Assembly (NCBI GenBank): GCA_900544375.1
Contig: UQUZ01000003.1
Location: 1-64,000, forward strand
Length of the DNA: 64,000 nt
Reading direction: 5' to 3'
Source of the DNA: an uncultured Oscillospiraceae bacterium
GTDB taxonomy: Bacteria; Bacillota; Clostridia; Oscillospirales; Acutalibacteraceae
Position 1 is the first letter of the stretch; each line of letters begins with the position of its first letter. The position numbers were made by a program, and so were the translations under genes. The notes under the pieces are model-generated. The model ran no database searches. It worked only from the letters and a program-made list of their open reading frames with translations, and was not told the DNA's origin. Below are positions 17,155-26,475 of this stretch, in pieces.

Positions 17155-18693
17155 ATGTTTCAATGGCTTAAAAATGCCGTACAGAAGGATTTTACTCCGA
17201 TCAATGCGCAAACGACGCAGGTGCCGCCCGCGGAGATTTCTGCCTCTTTGCAGGAAAACCTGATCTACCTGCGCGGCGTGTTCGGCCCAAGCTTTGATCT
17301 GATGGTGCGCGAGCTGCCTGTCAATGGTAACCGGGCAGCCTTTGTGCTATGCGAAGGAATGTGCGATGATCTCCTACTCTCCCAAATTGCGGTTACGCCC
17401 ATCCTGCATGCCACGAATATCCCGAAGGAGCCGGACGAGCAGTTTTTATACCTGCGGGATCACGTGCTCTCCGGCACGGATCATAAAGAAGCCTTCGACA
17501 TGGCGGACGTACTCAACCTGATGATGTCAGGCTTTGCGGCACTGTTTATCGACGGTGTGACGCGCTGCGAGGTTTTCGGTGTGCAGGGCTTTGAGCGGCG
17601 CTCGATTTCCGATCCGGAAACGGAGGTGCAGGAGCGTGGTTCGCGCGACGGCTTTGTAGAAACGCTCAAGGTGAACACCACGTTGATCCGCCGCCGGCTC
17701 AAAACGCCCTATGCCCGTTTCGAGATGCTCAATATGGGCGATACAAGCCAAACGATGGTCTGCCTTTGCTATCTCTCGGATCGGGTGAATCCCGACATTC
17801 TGGAGGAGGTCAAGCAGCGGCTTCAAAATGCGAAGCTTGATATGGTGCTGGAATCCGGCTATATCCAGCCGTTTCTGGATCACAAGGGGCTTTCGTTCTT
17901 CTCCGGCGTAGGTGTTACGGAACGGCCGGATACCCTGTGCGCAAAAATCAGTGAGGGGCGGGTGGGCGTCATTGTGGACGGCACGCCGTTCGCCCTGATC
18001 GTGCCGCACCTTTTCATTGAAAATTTTCAATCGATTGATGATTATTCCAATCGTCCCTTTTATGCGCTCTTTCTGCGTGCGCTCAAATTCATTTCCTTTG
18101 CCATTAGCATGCTGCTGCCGGGCATTTATGTGGCTGTGGCGATTTTCCATCAGGAGCTGCTGCCGGCGAGCATGCTCTTTGATATCGCGGTATCGGAGGG
18201 GCGCACGCCCTTTCCCATCATGCTGGAGGCGCTCGTGATCCATTTTATATATGAAATCATGCGCGAAGCAGGGCTGCGGATGCCAAAAACCGTGGGCCAT
18301 GCTGTGAGCATTGTCGGCGCGCTCGTCATCGGTGATGCGGCTGTCACAGCGGGGCTCATCGCCGCGCCCATGTTGATTGTGCTCGCGCTGACGGCGATCA
18401 GCTCATTCGTCGTGCCGTCGCTTTATGAGCCGGCGGCCGTGCTGCGGTTTCTCTTTATCATCGTGGGTGGGCTGACCGGCCTGTACGGAATCATGCTCAT
18501 CCTGGGGCTGCTCATCCTAAACGCCTGCTCGATCAATCCCTATGGCGTGCCGTATTCCGCACCCATCACGCCCTTTGAAAAAGGCGCAATGCGTGATCTT
18601 GTGCTGCGGGTCGGCTGGAAGCGCCTCGGCCGCTATAAGATGAAGGTGCAGGATCTCAACGGCTCAGATAAGCGGGAGCCGGAGGATTTTTAA
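17155..18693 (+). CDS. Spore germination protein, GerA (GerAA/GerKA) family
   Basis: This A subunit of a Ger germinant receptor is 512 aa from the ATG at 17155 (AAAGGAAGGA upstream). The long N-terminal soluble part includes LIYLRGVFGPSFDLMVREL and the signature GMCDD. The DGTPFALIVPHLFIENFQS and EDYYSR-like SIDDYSNRPFYA region leads to about five C-terminal membrane segments. KTVGHAVSIVGALVIGDAAV is the most conserved family stretch. It sits in the inner spore membrane and works with the B and C subunits encoded next. Sporulation-specific expression (SigG) is expected for the family, but I could not identify a convincing SigG promoter. Confidence 0.95.
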   Translation: MFQWLKNAVQKDFTPINAQTTQVPPAEISASLQENLIYLRGVFGPSFDLMVRELPVNGNRAAFVLCEGMCDDLLLSQIAVTPILHATNIPKEPDEQFLYLRDHVLSGTDHKEAFDMADVLNLMMSGFAALFIDGVTRCEVFGVQGFERRSISDPETEVQERGSRDGFVETLKVNTTLIRRRLKTPYARFEMLNMGDTSQTMVCLCYLSDRVNPDILEEVKQRLQNAKLDMVLESGYIQPFLDHKGLSFFSGVGVTERPDTLCAKISEGRVGVIVDGTPFALIVPHLFIENFQSIDDYSNRPFYALFLRALKFISFAISMLLPGIYVAVAIFHQELLPASMLFDIAVSEGRTPFPIMLEALVIHFIYEIMREAGLRMPKTVGHAVSIVGALVIGDAAVTAGLIAAPMLIVLALTAISSFVVPSLYEPAAVLRFLFIIVGGLTGLYGIMLILGLLILNACSINPYGVPYSAPITPFEKGAMRDLVLRVGWKRLGRYKMKVQDLNGSDKREPEDF

Positions 18694-18723
18694 TCAGTTC
18701 AGTTAGAAAGGACGGCCTGTAGA

Positions 18724-19818
18724 ATGACAAACTCGCATCAGATTAGCCCGGCTCAGCTCTACTCCATCTTTTTCGTCAGCCGGATTCTCGTCACGCTGAC
18801 GTATATTCCTGCGCTCAATGAGATTGCGCTCTCCTCTGATTTGCTCGTGCAGGCGTTTCTGTATCCGTTGGGGATGCTTATCAGCGCGCTGCCGTTGTAT
18901 GCGCTGTATCAGGCACGCCCAGATTGGGATATCTTTGACTGTGCCTACAGGATTTCGCCTGTGCTTTCTAAAATTCTTGCGGTATTGTATGCGTTGTTTT
19001 TCCTCTTCGTGGCGCTGCTCAGCGTGACGCGCTTTGATTTGTTTGCAACCTCGCGGCTGTTTCCAGATTCGGATTTCACGATTTTTCTGCTGATTATCAT
19101 TCTCATCAGCTGTGCAGCGGCCGGTTTCGGGCTGGAGGCGCTCGGGCGGCTCTCCGGCCTGGCAGTGCTGCTGGTGGCCGTAACGCTTGGTTTTGTGATC
19201 GCCGTTTTGCTGCCGCGTTTTGAGCCGCTAAATTTTACGCCGCTGTTTTATGACGGTATGATGCCAACGCTTCGGGGCACGGCGGCTTTCCTCTCCGGCA
19301 CGGCAGAGGCGGCGGCACTCGCCGTGATTGCGCCGCGCGTGCGCGGAAAGCTCACAAAGGGTTATGTCAAATGGACGCTGTGGCTGACGCTGGCAATGGC
19401 GCTTCTCTTCTTCTGCGCGATTTCCGTGCTGGGCGTGTTCTTTCAAACGCAGCTCTTCCCGTTTCATTCGCTGGCAGTGCTCGCTGAATTCAGCGTGCTA
19501 CAGCGGCTTGACGCATTTCATACGGGCGTGTGGATTCTCTGCCTGTTCGTTAAGCTCGCGTTTTTTACACTGCTGACGGTCACCTGCCTGCGCCGGGCCT
19601 TTGGCAGGCGCTTCAAAAAGGCGTGGATCGCCGGGTGCATCCTGGTGCTCGGCACGGCGGCCGTGTTTATCTCCGGGGATTATGAGCGCTTTGACGCCAT
19701 TGCCAGGCCGGAGATCATGATGCTCCTGTTTGCCGTTTTCGTCATCCTGATCCCACTGTGCCTGCTTCCTCCGGTGCGCAGGCAGGCAAAACTGGAGAAG
19801 GAGGCGGCGTCCGTATGA
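18724..19818 (+). CDS. Spore germination protein, GerB (GerAB, APC-type) family
   Basis: This 364-aa protein has about ten hydrophobic segments and belongs to the endospore germination permease family. It begins with QISPAQLYSIFFVSRILVTL, the typical first helix of GerB proteins. In the receptor the B subunit is the transporter-like component that binds the germinant. It is 30 bp downstream of gerA and overlaps gerC by 4 bp (ATGA). The germinant cannot be predicted. Confidence 0.92.
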   Translation: MTNSHQISPAQLYSIFFVSRILVTLTYIPALNEIALSSDLLVQAFLYPLGMLISALPLYALYQARPDWDIFDCAYRISPVLSKILAVLYALFFLFVALLSVTRFDLFATSRLFPDSDFTIFLLIIILISCAAAGFGLEALGRLSGLAVLLVAVTLGFVIAVLLPRFEPLNFTPLFYDGMMPTLRGTAAFLSGTAEAAALAVIAPRVRGKLTKGYVKWTLWLTLAMALLFFCAISVLGVFFQTQLFPFHSLAVLAEFSVLQRLDAFHTGVWILCLFVKLAFFTLLTVTCLRRAFGRRFKKAWIAGCILVLGTAAVFISGDYERFDAIARPEIMMLLFAVFVILIPLCLLPPVRRQAKLEKEAASV

Positions 19819-20969
19819 AAAAGATATTTGCGATTTGCGCCGTGTTTCTCTTAGCTCTTGGGCTGACAGGCTGCGATAATGACTATGGCAACGATGGGCG
19901 TGAGATCCGCGACCGTCTGATCGTGCAGGGCATCGGTGTGGATCGGACGGCGGACGGCTATCTTCTAACATTACAGGCCTTTAACACAGCGGTTGCAGGC
20001 GGGCAGGATGACGGTATGTCCGGCAACGTGACGAAGGTTTATGAAACGAGCGGCGCAACGATCGCGGACGCCATGCGCAATGTTACGCTCACCGCAGGGC
20101 GAAGGCCGCTTTATTCGCACAACTGGATCATCGTATTCGGTGCGGATGTGGCGCGCGAGGGGTTGAATGAAACGCTCGATTTTTTTGTGCGGGATTACGC
20201 CACACGGCCAGTGGTCGATCTAGCCGTGGCGCGGGGAAAGGCGGCGGATATCATCAAATCGCCCTTCAATGGCAGCTCGATTCCTGCGCGGGAAATCCAG
20301 ATGGGTTTGAAGATGGGGCAGGTAAACGCCAAAACGCTCCAGATGCCGCTGCACAAGGCGGTTACGCTGCTGGAGGATAAAACGTCGGACGTATATCTCC
20401 CGCTTTTAAAACCAGTGGTGGACAAGGCGCAGGAGATGGATACGGTGTTGACAGATGGGCTAGCAATCTTCCGGGAGGGGAAGTATGTAGGCGATCTGGA
20501 TGCGGATGAAACGCGCGCACTCCTATTTTTGACTGGGCAGGCCGAGAGCGGCGACCTGGTTGTGGAGGGGGATTCCTTTGGCAAAGCGTCGTTGGAGCTC
20601 ATTAAAGCGGATACGAAATTTACAACGGAGATGAAAAACGGGTTGCCCGCCTACCGCGCGGAGATCAACTGTGTATGCGATCTCAACGAGATTGAGCGCG
20701 CGGATTTCGGAAGCGTGCAGAGCAAAGTGCGCGCACAAATTGAAGCTGCGGTTTCAACAATGCTGGAAAGCCAGCTCCGGAGCACAGCTGAAATCTGCCT
20801 GAAGAGTTATCGCAGCGATGTTCTCCGGCTTGGGAACCGGCTGTGGCTCTCAGAGCCGGATGCGTTTCGCAGTGTAGAAAATCGTTGGCGGGAGGTGCTA
20901 CCAAAGGCGGAGCTGACGGTAGAGGTGAAAACGACGGTGAGAAGGACGGGGCAAAGGTCGGCGGATTAA
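19815..20969 (+). CDS. Spore germination lipoprotein, Ger(x)C family
   Basis: This C subunit is 384 aa from the ATG at 19815. The N-terminal signal MKKIFAICAVFLLALGLTGC ends in a lipobox (LTGC, lipid-modified Cys20). EIRDRLIVQGIGVDRTADGY follows, which is the canonical start of mature GerC proteins. The C-terminal segment with LWLSEPDAFRSVENRWREVLP is also typical. It anchors to the outer face of the inner spore membrane and completes the A-B-C receptor. A 16-bp hairpin terminator at 21104-21140 closes the operon. Confidence 0.94.
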   Translation: MKKIFAICAVFLLALGLTGCDNDYGNDGREIRDRLIVQGIGVDRTADGYLLTLQAFNTAVAGGQDDGMSGNVTKVYETSGATIADAMRNVTLTAGRRPLYSHNWIIVFGADVAREGLNETLDFFVRDYATRPVVDLAVARGKAADIIKSPFNGSSIPAREIQMGLKMGQVNAKTLQMPLHKAVTLLEDKTSDVYLPLLKPVVDKAQEMDTVLTDGLAIFREGKYVGDLDADETRALLFLTGQAESGDLVVEGDSFGKASLELIKADTKFTTEMKNGLPAYRAEINCVCDLNEIERADFGSVQSKVRAQIEAAVSTMLESQLRSTAEICLKSYRSDVLRLGNRLWLSEPDAFRSVENRWREVLPKAELTVEVKTTVRRTGQRSAD

Positions 20970-21103
20970 AAGAGTATTTTATGGGAAATCAAAAGGGCGC
21001 GTTGCAAAACGCTCCTTGCGGAAACTCGTCATGAGACAAACCGTGGTTTCGGGCGCGCAAAGCCCGCAATTTGCCTGCGTGAGGCAAAAACGGTTTTTTA
21101 AAA

Positions 21104-21144
21104 GGGCTGTTGCAAAATGTTTTGCATTTTGCAACAGCCCCTTT
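21104..21144 (+). terminator. Terminator of the ger operon
   Basis: A perfect 16-bp stem, GGGCTGTTGCAAAATG/CATTTTGCAACAGCCC, with a 5-nt loop is followed by CTTTGCTGT. A run of T lies on the opposite strand as well, so it may work in both directions. Confidence 0.8.
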
Positions 21145-21346
21145 GCTGTATTTTTCTGTTCGCACAGATGTGTGCGATATCCGCTTCTTGATCATTGATT
21201 GTTGTAGGTTAAAAATAGCCGATTGAAAAGGAGAAAGCAGCTTTCGCTCGCTTTAGCCATATTATTTCCGTTCCATTGAAAGCAAACAAATGGGGAGGAA
21301 GGATGGAAATTCAATTTTTTACGCGCCATTCACGTGAATTTTAAAA

Positions 21347-21375
21347 TTGAACCGCACGCGTTTTTGTGGTAAAAT
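21347..21375 (+). promoter_or_regulatory. SigA-type promoter of the ruv-glmM cluster
   Basis: TTGAAC (21347-21352), a 17-bp spacer and TAAAAT (21370-21375) lie 41 bp upstream of the ruvC start codon. Confidence 0.7.
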
Positions 21376-21416
21376 AACCTAATGTATCTATCCAACTTTT
21401 TGCAAAGGGGTTTCGC

Positions 21417-21929
21417 ATGGTCATTTTAGGGATCGATCCCGGCTACGCAATCGTGGGCTGGGGCGTGATCGGTTATGAAAACAATCATTTTAAAGTTTTG
21501 GATTACGGCGCGATTACCACGCCCGCAGGCATGTCCTTCAGCCGGCGGCTGGAGCTGATTTACGATGAGGCGGAGCTTCTCATGAAGCGCTATTCCCCGC
21601 AGGCGATGTCTATTGAAAAGCTTTTTTTCAACAGCAACGCAAAAACAGTCATCGATGTTGGCCAAGCGCGTGGCGTTTTGATGCTCGCGGCGCAAAAGTG
21701 CGGCCTGGAGGTTTATGAATACACGCCCCTGCAAGTCAAGCAGAGCGTGGTAGGCTATGGCCGGGCGGAAAAAAAACAGGTGCAGGAGATGACGCGGCTC
21801 ATCCTCCACCTTTCGGAAATCCCCAAGCCGGACGATACCGCCGATGCGCTTGCCATGGCCATTTGCCATGCGCATGCGAGCGGCTCGCTCATGGGAAAAT
21901 TAAGGGAAAAGGGGCTGAAGGTTCGATGA
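21417..21929 (+). CDS. ruvC: Holliday junction resolvase RuvC
   Basis: This 170-aa endonuclease resolves Holliday junctions with RuvAB. The family motif ILGIDPGYAIVGWG contains the first catalytic aspartate (Asp7). Further acidic residues lie in SIEKLFFNSN and in PKPDDTADALAMAICHA near the C-terminus. Length is normal. The ATG at 21417 has AAAGGGG upstream. Its stop overlaps the ruvA start (ATGA), so translation is coupled. Confidence 0.97.
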   Translation: MVILGIDPGYAIVGWGVIGYENNHFKVLDYGAITTPAGMSFSRRLELIYDEAELLMKRYSPQAMSIEKLFFNSNAKTVIDVGQARGVLMLAAQKCGLEVYEYTPLQVKQSVVGYGRAEKKQVQEMTRLILHLSEIPKPDDTADALAMAICHAHASGSLMGKLREKGLKVR

Positions 21930-22534
21930 TTTACAGCGTGACCGGCACGCTCATCCATATGGATGCGACCACAGCGGTCGTCGAATGCGGCGGCGTTGGC
22001 TTCAAATGCCTGACAACGCTTAACACCTTAAAACAACTGGGCCCTGCGGGCGGTAAGGTAACGCTTTACACCTACCTCAACGTCCGCGAGGATGCGCTCG
22101 ACCTGTTCGGCTTTTTTGGTGAAACGGAGCTTGCGTGTTTTAAAATGCTAATTTCCGTTTCTGGTGTGGGGCCAAAGGCCGCGCTTTCCATCCTTTCAGA
22201 GCTTTCGCCGGAAAAGCTCGCTTTGTGTATTGCCACGGGGGATAGCAAATCCATCACCCGCGCGCAGGGCGTGGGGCCGAAACTTGCGCAGCGCGTGGTG
22301 CTGGAGCTCAAGGATAAGCTCGCTAAGGGCTTGCCCGAACAATTTTCTTCTCCTGAGCTGGAGGCGGCAGGATCTGCCAACGCGGCGGGGCCGGCGGCGG
22401 AGGCTGTCAGCGCTCTCGTGATGCTCGGCTACGCGCAGTCGGAGGCGAGCGTTGCGGTCGGCAAGCTGGATAGCTCCCTCCCGGTGGAGGAGCTCATTAA
22501 ACGGGCCCTCAAGGTGTTGGCGCGCCCGCTATAA
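21926..22534 (+). CDS. ruvA: Holliday junction branch-migration protein RuvA
   Basis: RuvA (202 aa) binds four-way junctions as tetramers and loads RuvB. The N-terminal OB-fold begins MIYSVTGTLIHMDATTAVVE. Two helix-hairpin-helix motifs follow (ISVSGVGPKAALSILSEL and ITRAQGVGPKLAQRVVLEL). The C-terminal RuvB-binding domain ends LPVEELIKRALKVLA. The start at 21926 overlaps ruvC by four bases. A longer in-frame extension exists but lacks support. Confidence 0.97.
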   Translation: MIYSVTGTLIHMDATTAVVECGGVGFKCLTTLNTLKQLGPAGGKVTLYTYLNVREDALDLFGFFGETELACFKMLISVSGVGPKAALSILSELSPEKLALCIATGDSKSITRAQGVGPKLAQRVVLELKDKLAKGLPEQFSSPELEAAGSANAAGPAAEAVSALVMLGYAQSEASVAVGKLDSSLPVEELIKRALKVLARPL

Positions 22535-22602
22535 ATTTGTTTTTATGGATTGACTTCGCGCTTGCCCTGCGCTTCTTGGGCGCGGTGACTAGGGGGAATT
22601 TT

Positions 22603-23097
22603 GTGGAATATCGGCATGTGCTGGACCCGGATCGTAAAGAGGAAATCTGCCTGCGCATTTTGCATGCGCTGCCTGCTTGGTTTGGCGACTGGAAAGCGGC
22701 TAGGCAGTATGCAAAGAATACCCGCGCCCAATTTTTCCTCTGTGCGTTGGAGGATGAGGAGCCCATTGGCTTTCTCGCAGCTGAGGAGCATACCGACGCG
22801 GCGTGTGAAATTGCCGTGATGGGCGTTCTGCCGGAATATCACCGCCAAGGCATTGGCTGCACCTTATTGAGGCTGTGCGCGCACAGCTATGTTGCGCGCG
22901 GCTACCGCTACCTCACGGTGAAAACTCTTGCCGACACGGTGGGCAGCGCTTCCTATGTGAAAACGCGCGCGTTTTATCTTGCCTGCGGATTTGAACCTCT
23001 GGAAATTTTTGAAACGCTTTGGAATGAGGAAAATCCCTGTCTATACCTCGTAAAGCCTCTTTTTGACGGGCAGGGCACGAAACCAATGGAATTTTGA
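22603..23097 (+). CDS. GNAT family N-acetyltransferase
   Basis: This 164-aa protein starts at the GTG at 22603, which has a strong AGGGGG site 7 nt upstream. An upstream TTG at 22537 is in frame but poorly supported. The acetyl-CoA-binding motif A is clear: [19 protein letters not shown], followed by [11 protein letters not shown] and [17 protein letters not shown]. The substrate is unknown. It sits between ruvA and ruvB, an uncommon insertion, about 70 bp after ruvA and just before ruvB, so it is presumably co-transcribed with DNA repair genes without necessarily sharing their function. Confidence 0.88.
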   Translation: MEYRHVLDPDRKEEICLRILHALPAWFGDWKAARQYAKNTRAQFFLCALEDEEPIGFLAAEEHTDAACEIAVMGVLPEYHRQGIGCTLLRLCAHSYVARGYRYLTVKTLADTVGSASYVKTRAFYLACGFEPLEIFETLWNEENPCLYLVKPLFDGQGTKPMEF

Positions 23098-23116
23098 AAA
23101 AGGCGGTCATACTATT

Positions 23117-24145
23117 ATGGATACGGATTTTGAAAATCGCATCGTCGCCCCAGACTATGTGCCGGAGGATGCGGATCTGGAAACCTCGCTCCGCCCGCGG
23201 GTGCTCACAGATTATATCGGGCAGGAAAAAGTCAAAGAGAACCTGCGTATTTATATAGAGGCGGCGCGTGGGCGCGGGGAGGCCCTCGACCATGTGCTGC
23301 TCTACGGCCCGCCCGGCCTCGGTAAAACAACGCTCGCGGGCATCATCGCCAATGAAATGGGAGTGAACCTGCGCGTGACCTCCGGCCCGGCCATTGAAAA
23401 ACCCGGAGATCTCGCCGCGTTGCTGACGAACCTGAGTGAAGGCGATGTGCTCTTTATCGACGAAATTCATCGTCTTTCTCGCAGCGTGGAAGAGGTGCTC
23501 TATCCGGCAATGGAGGATAATGCACTCGATATCATCATCGGCAAGGGGCCGTCCGCCCGTTCCATCCGGTTGGATTTGCCGCGTTTCACGCTTGTGGGTG
23601 CGACCACCCGCGCCGGGCAGCTTACGGCCCCGCTGCGCGACCGCTTTGGCGTGATTTTGCGCCTAGAGCTCTACACGCCGGAGCAACTGGGCAAGATCGT
23701 CAACCGCAGCGCAGGGATTCTCAATATTGAGGTGGATACGCAGGGCGCGCGGGAAATTGCCTCCCGATCGCGCGGAACGCCCCGCATTGCAAACCGGCTT
23801 TTAAAGCGGGCGCGGGATTTCGCGCAGGTGATTGGCAACGGCGTGATCGACGCAGAAAATGCCCGGGCGGCGCTCGACCGCATGGAGATCGATTCTCTAG
23901 GGCTCGATTCTATTGATCGGCTTCTGCTCACCGCTATGATCCGTAACTATAACGGAGGCCCGGTTGGGCTTGAGACGATCGCCGCTGCGATTGGGGAAGA
24001 AGCGGTCACAATCGAGGATGTTTACGAACCGTATCTGATGCAAATCGGCTTTTTGAGCCGGACGCCGCGCGGCAGGATTGTTACGCCCGCAGGTTATCGG
24101 CATCTCGGCATTGATATGCCGGGGCAGCAAAAGCTGGATTTATAA
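23117..24145 (+). CDS. ruvB: Holliday junction branch-migration helicase RuvB
   Basis: This AAA+ motor is 342 aa from the ATG at 23117. It has Walker [10 protein letters not shown], Walker [10 protein letters not shown], the sensor/arginine-finger stretch [18 protein letters not shown], and a C-terminal winged helix ending [17 protein letters not shown]. The N-terminus ([20 protein letters not shown]) is family-typical. It drives branch migration with RuvA. It is followed at a short distance by glmM. Confidence 0.97.
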   Translation: MDTDFENRIVAPDYVPEDADLETSLRPRVLTDYIGQEKVKENLRIYIEAARGRGEALDHVLLYGPPGLGKTTLAGIIANEMGVNLRVTSGPAIEKPGDLAALLTNLSEGDVLFIDEIHRLSRSVEEVLYPAMEDNALDIIIGKGPSARSIRLDLPRFTLVGATTRAGQLTAPLRDRFGVILRLELYTPEQLGKIVNRSAGILNIEVDTQGAREIASRSRGTPRIANRLLKRARDFAQVIGNGVIDAENARAALDRMEIDSLGLDSIDRLLLTAMIRNYNGGPVGLETIAAAIGEEAVTIEDVYEPYLMQIGFLSRTPRGRIVTPAGYRHLGIDMPGQQKLDL

Positions 24146-24221
24146 AGGGGTAGAGAAGATTCAATGGAAGGCGGGCGCATTGCGCCCGAAACCCACATCA
24201 TTTTTGGAGGTGCTATTCTCA

Positions 24222-25571
24222 ATGGGAAGACTTTTCGGTACAGACGGCGCGCGCGGCGTTGCCAACAGCGAATTGACCTGTGAACTCGCCATGCAAATCG
24301 GCCGTGCAGCCGCTATGGTGCTCACGGACGATACCCATTCCCGCCCCCGCGTATTGATCGGCATGGATACGCGTATTTCATCAGAAATGTTAGAAGCGGC
24401 TCTCACGGCGGGCTTTTGCTCTGTGGGCGCCGACGTGCTGCTCGTGGGCGTTGTCCCCACGCCGGCGGTCGCCTATCTCGTCACGAAATATGGCTACGAT
24501 GCGGGCGTGATGATCTCTGCCAGCCACAACCCTTGCGAATATAATGGCATTAAAATTTTCAAATCGGATGGCTACAAGCTGCCGGACGCGCTCGAGGAGG
24601 AGATCGAAGCGATCATCCTCGATGAAGCGCGCGTTCCCCCCATCAAGGTGGGCGGGGAAGTCGGCAAGGTCACCCGCGCACAGTATGCGCTCTCCGACTA
24701 TATCGGCCATATCATTTCCACAACAAATCTGCGTTTTGATGGGATGAAGGTAGCGCTTGACTGTGCAAACGGGTCGGCCTGCGTTACGGCCAAGGAGCTG
24801 TTCACCACCCTCGGCGCGGAATGCCACATCGTCAGCGCGGAGCCGGATGGCGTGAATATTAACGACCGCTGCGGCTCGACACACTTGGAGCAGCTCCAGG
24901 CCTATACCGTGGAACAGGGCTGTGATATCGGCCTTGCCTTTGATGGCGACGCAGACCGTTTGCTGGTGATCGATGAAAAGGGCGGGCTTATTGACGGTGA
25001 TAAGATCATTGCGATCTGTGCGCTCGATATGAAGCGGCGTGGCCAACTCGCCAAGGATGCCGCCGTGGTCACGGTGATGAGCAATATGGGTTTCTTCCAA
25101 TTTTGCAAACACAACGGCATCCAATGCAAAACCACAAAGGTAGGCGACCGCTATGTGCTCGAGCACATGCTTAAACACCGCTATTCGATTGGCGGAGAGC
25201 AGTCCGGTCATGTGATCTTCCTCGATTTTGCAACCACCGGCGACGGCCAGCTCACCGCTGTCCAATTGCTTGGTGTGATGAAGCGCAGCGGGAAGAAGGT
25301 GTCGGAGCTTGCCTCCTGCATGGAGGTTTTCCCGCAGGTATTAATCAATGTGCGTGTGTCCAATTTCGGCAAGGTGCGTTTTGACAGCGATGAGGAGATT
25401 AAAATTGCAATTGCCGCTGCCGAAGAGGAACTTGGCGATAGCGGCCGCGTATTGGTGCGTGTCTCCGGCACGGAGCCGCTCGTGCGGGTGATGCTTGAGG
25501 GGCGCGATGAGAAACAAATTCAGCGTCTTGGCGAATCTATCGCCGAGGTGGTGCGGGAAAGGTTAATTTGA
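24222..25571 (+). CDS. glmM: Phosphoglucosamine mutase GlmM
   Basis: This 449-aa phosphohexomutase converts GlcN-6-P to GlcN-1-P, feeding UDP-GlcNAc for peptidoglycan and, here, the FucNAc polysaccharide. The start MGRLFGTDGARGVAN is canonical. The phosphoserine loop MISASHNP, the metal-binding DGDADR and the sugar-binding GEQSGH are all present, with a C-terminal RVSGTEPLVRVM phosphate site. The ATG at 24222 is preceded by TTTGGAGG. A GC hairpin (GGGCGC/GCGCCC near 24176) lies in the short leader after ruvB. No glmS ribozyme is involved. Confidence 0.97.
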   Translation: MGRLFGTDGARGVANSELTCELAMQIGRAAAMVLTDDTHSRPRVLIGMDTRISSEMLEAALTAGFCSVGADVLLVGVVPTPAVAYLVTKYGYDAGVMISASHNPCEYNGIKIFKSDGYKLPDALEEEIEAIILDEARVPPIKVGGEVGKVTRAQYALSDYIGHIISTTNLRFDGMKVALDCANGSACVTAKELFTTLGAECHIVSAEPDGVNINDRCGSTHLEQLQAYTVEQGCDIGLAFDGDADRLLVIDEKGGLIDGDKIIAICALDMKRRGQLAKDAAVVTVMSNMGFFQFCKHNGIQCKTTKVGDRYVLEHMLKHRYSIGGEQSGHVIFLDFATTGDGQLTAVQLLGVMKRSGKKVSELASCMEVFPQVLINVRVSNFGKVRFDSDEEIKIAIAAAEEELGDSGRVLVRVSGTEPLVRVMLEGRDEKQIQRLGESIAEVVRERLI

Positions 25572-25574
25572 CGA

Positions 25575-26453
25575 ATGCGAATTTCAGATAGTTGGAAGGA
25601 TTACGAACTGATTGACTGCTCGTCCGGTGAGCGTCTGGAGCGGTGGGGGGAGATCACCCTCATCCGCCCGGACCCGCAGGTGATTTGGCAGACAAAGCGG
25701 GCGCATCCCCTATGGAGAAAGGCAAACGCCCGCTATCTGCGCTCTTCATCGGGCGGTGGGCGGTGGGAGGTGTATGGCGGGCTGCCGGATGTGTGGCAGA
25801 TCAGCTATCACACCCTGCGGTTCAACATCAAAACGATGGGCTTTAAACATACGGGGCTCTTTCCGGAGCAGGCGGTCAACTGGAATCTGGTGCGCCATGT
25901 GATCCGCTCGGCCGGCCGGCCGGTGAAGGTGCTCAACCTCTTTGCTTATACGGGCGGCGCAACGCTCGCCTGCCTGGAGGCGGGCGCCGAGGTGGTGCAT
26001 GTGGATGCCTCCAAGGGCATGGTTGCCTGGGCGAAGGAGAATGCGTCAGCCTCCGGGCTGGCAGGCAGGCCTGTGCGCTGGATTGTTGACGACTGCGTTA
26101 AGTTCGTCGAGCGGGAAATTCGCCGCGGCCATCGCTATGATATTATCATCATGGACCCGCCCTCCTATGGGCGTGGCCCGTCGGGGGAGATCTGGAAGCT
26201 GGAGGATAAGATATACTCCTTTGTGGAGCTGTGCACGGGCGTCCTCTCAGAGGATGCGCTGATGGTGCTTGTCAATTCCTATACGACCGGCCTTTCCCCG
26301 GCCGTGATGCAGTATATCTTGGGCGCGGTGGTCAATCCGCGCTTTGGCGGAGCGGTTTCGTCCGATGAAATCGGCCTTCCGGCCTCTGCCTCCCAGATGG
26401 CGCTGCCCTGCGGAGCAACGGCAATCTGGCGCGGGCCTGCGTGCCGGGAATGA
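25575..26453 (+). CDS. Class I SAM-dependent methyltransferase (RlmI-like C-terminal domain)
   Basis: This 292-aa protein has a Rossmann methyltransferase core: VLNLFAYTGGATLACLEAG, AEVVHVDASKGMVAWAKEN and the catalytic-loop motif DPPSYGRGPSGEIW. It resembles the C-terminal half of RlmI/RlmK-type 23S rRNA cytosine methyltransferases but lacks an N-terminal PUA domain. The substrate is therefore inferred to be nucleic acid without a defined site. It starts 3 bp after glmM and ends 22 bp before ecfA1. Confidence 0.83.
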   Translation: MRISDSWKDYELIDCSSGERLERWGEITLIRPDPQVIWQTKRAHPLWRKANARYLRSSSGGGRWEVYGGLPDVWQISYHTLRFNIKTMGFKHTGLFPEQAVNWNLVRHVIRSAGRPVKVLNLFAYTGGATLACLEAGAEVVHVDASKGMVAWAKENASASGLAGRPVRWIVDDCVKFVEREIRRGHRYDIIIMDPPSYGRGPSGEIWKLEDKIYSFVELCTGVLSEDALMVLVNSYTTGLSPAVMQYILGAVVNPRFGGAVSSDEIGLPASASQMALPCGATAIWRGPACRE

Positions 26454-26475
26454 TTGAATCAAAGGATGATAACGC

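Larger units (their letters stand above)
20970..21416. other. Intergenic region between gerC and ruvC
   Basis: This 447-bp gap begins with GC-rich imperfect repeats (a GCGTTGCAAAACGC palindrome near 20999, then GGGCGCGCAAAGCCCG-like pairing). The strong terminator at 21104-21140 follows, then an AT-rich stretch with an imperfect inverted repeat (TTCAATTTT...AAAATTGAA, about 21310-21351) leading into the ruvC promoter. I see no gene in it. Confidence 0.6.

Noticed and set aside
24146..24221. Ribozyme or riboswitch before glmM
   Set aside because: The gap is only 76 bp with a single small GC hairpin. The glmS ribozyme controls glmS, and none of its conserved core is here.
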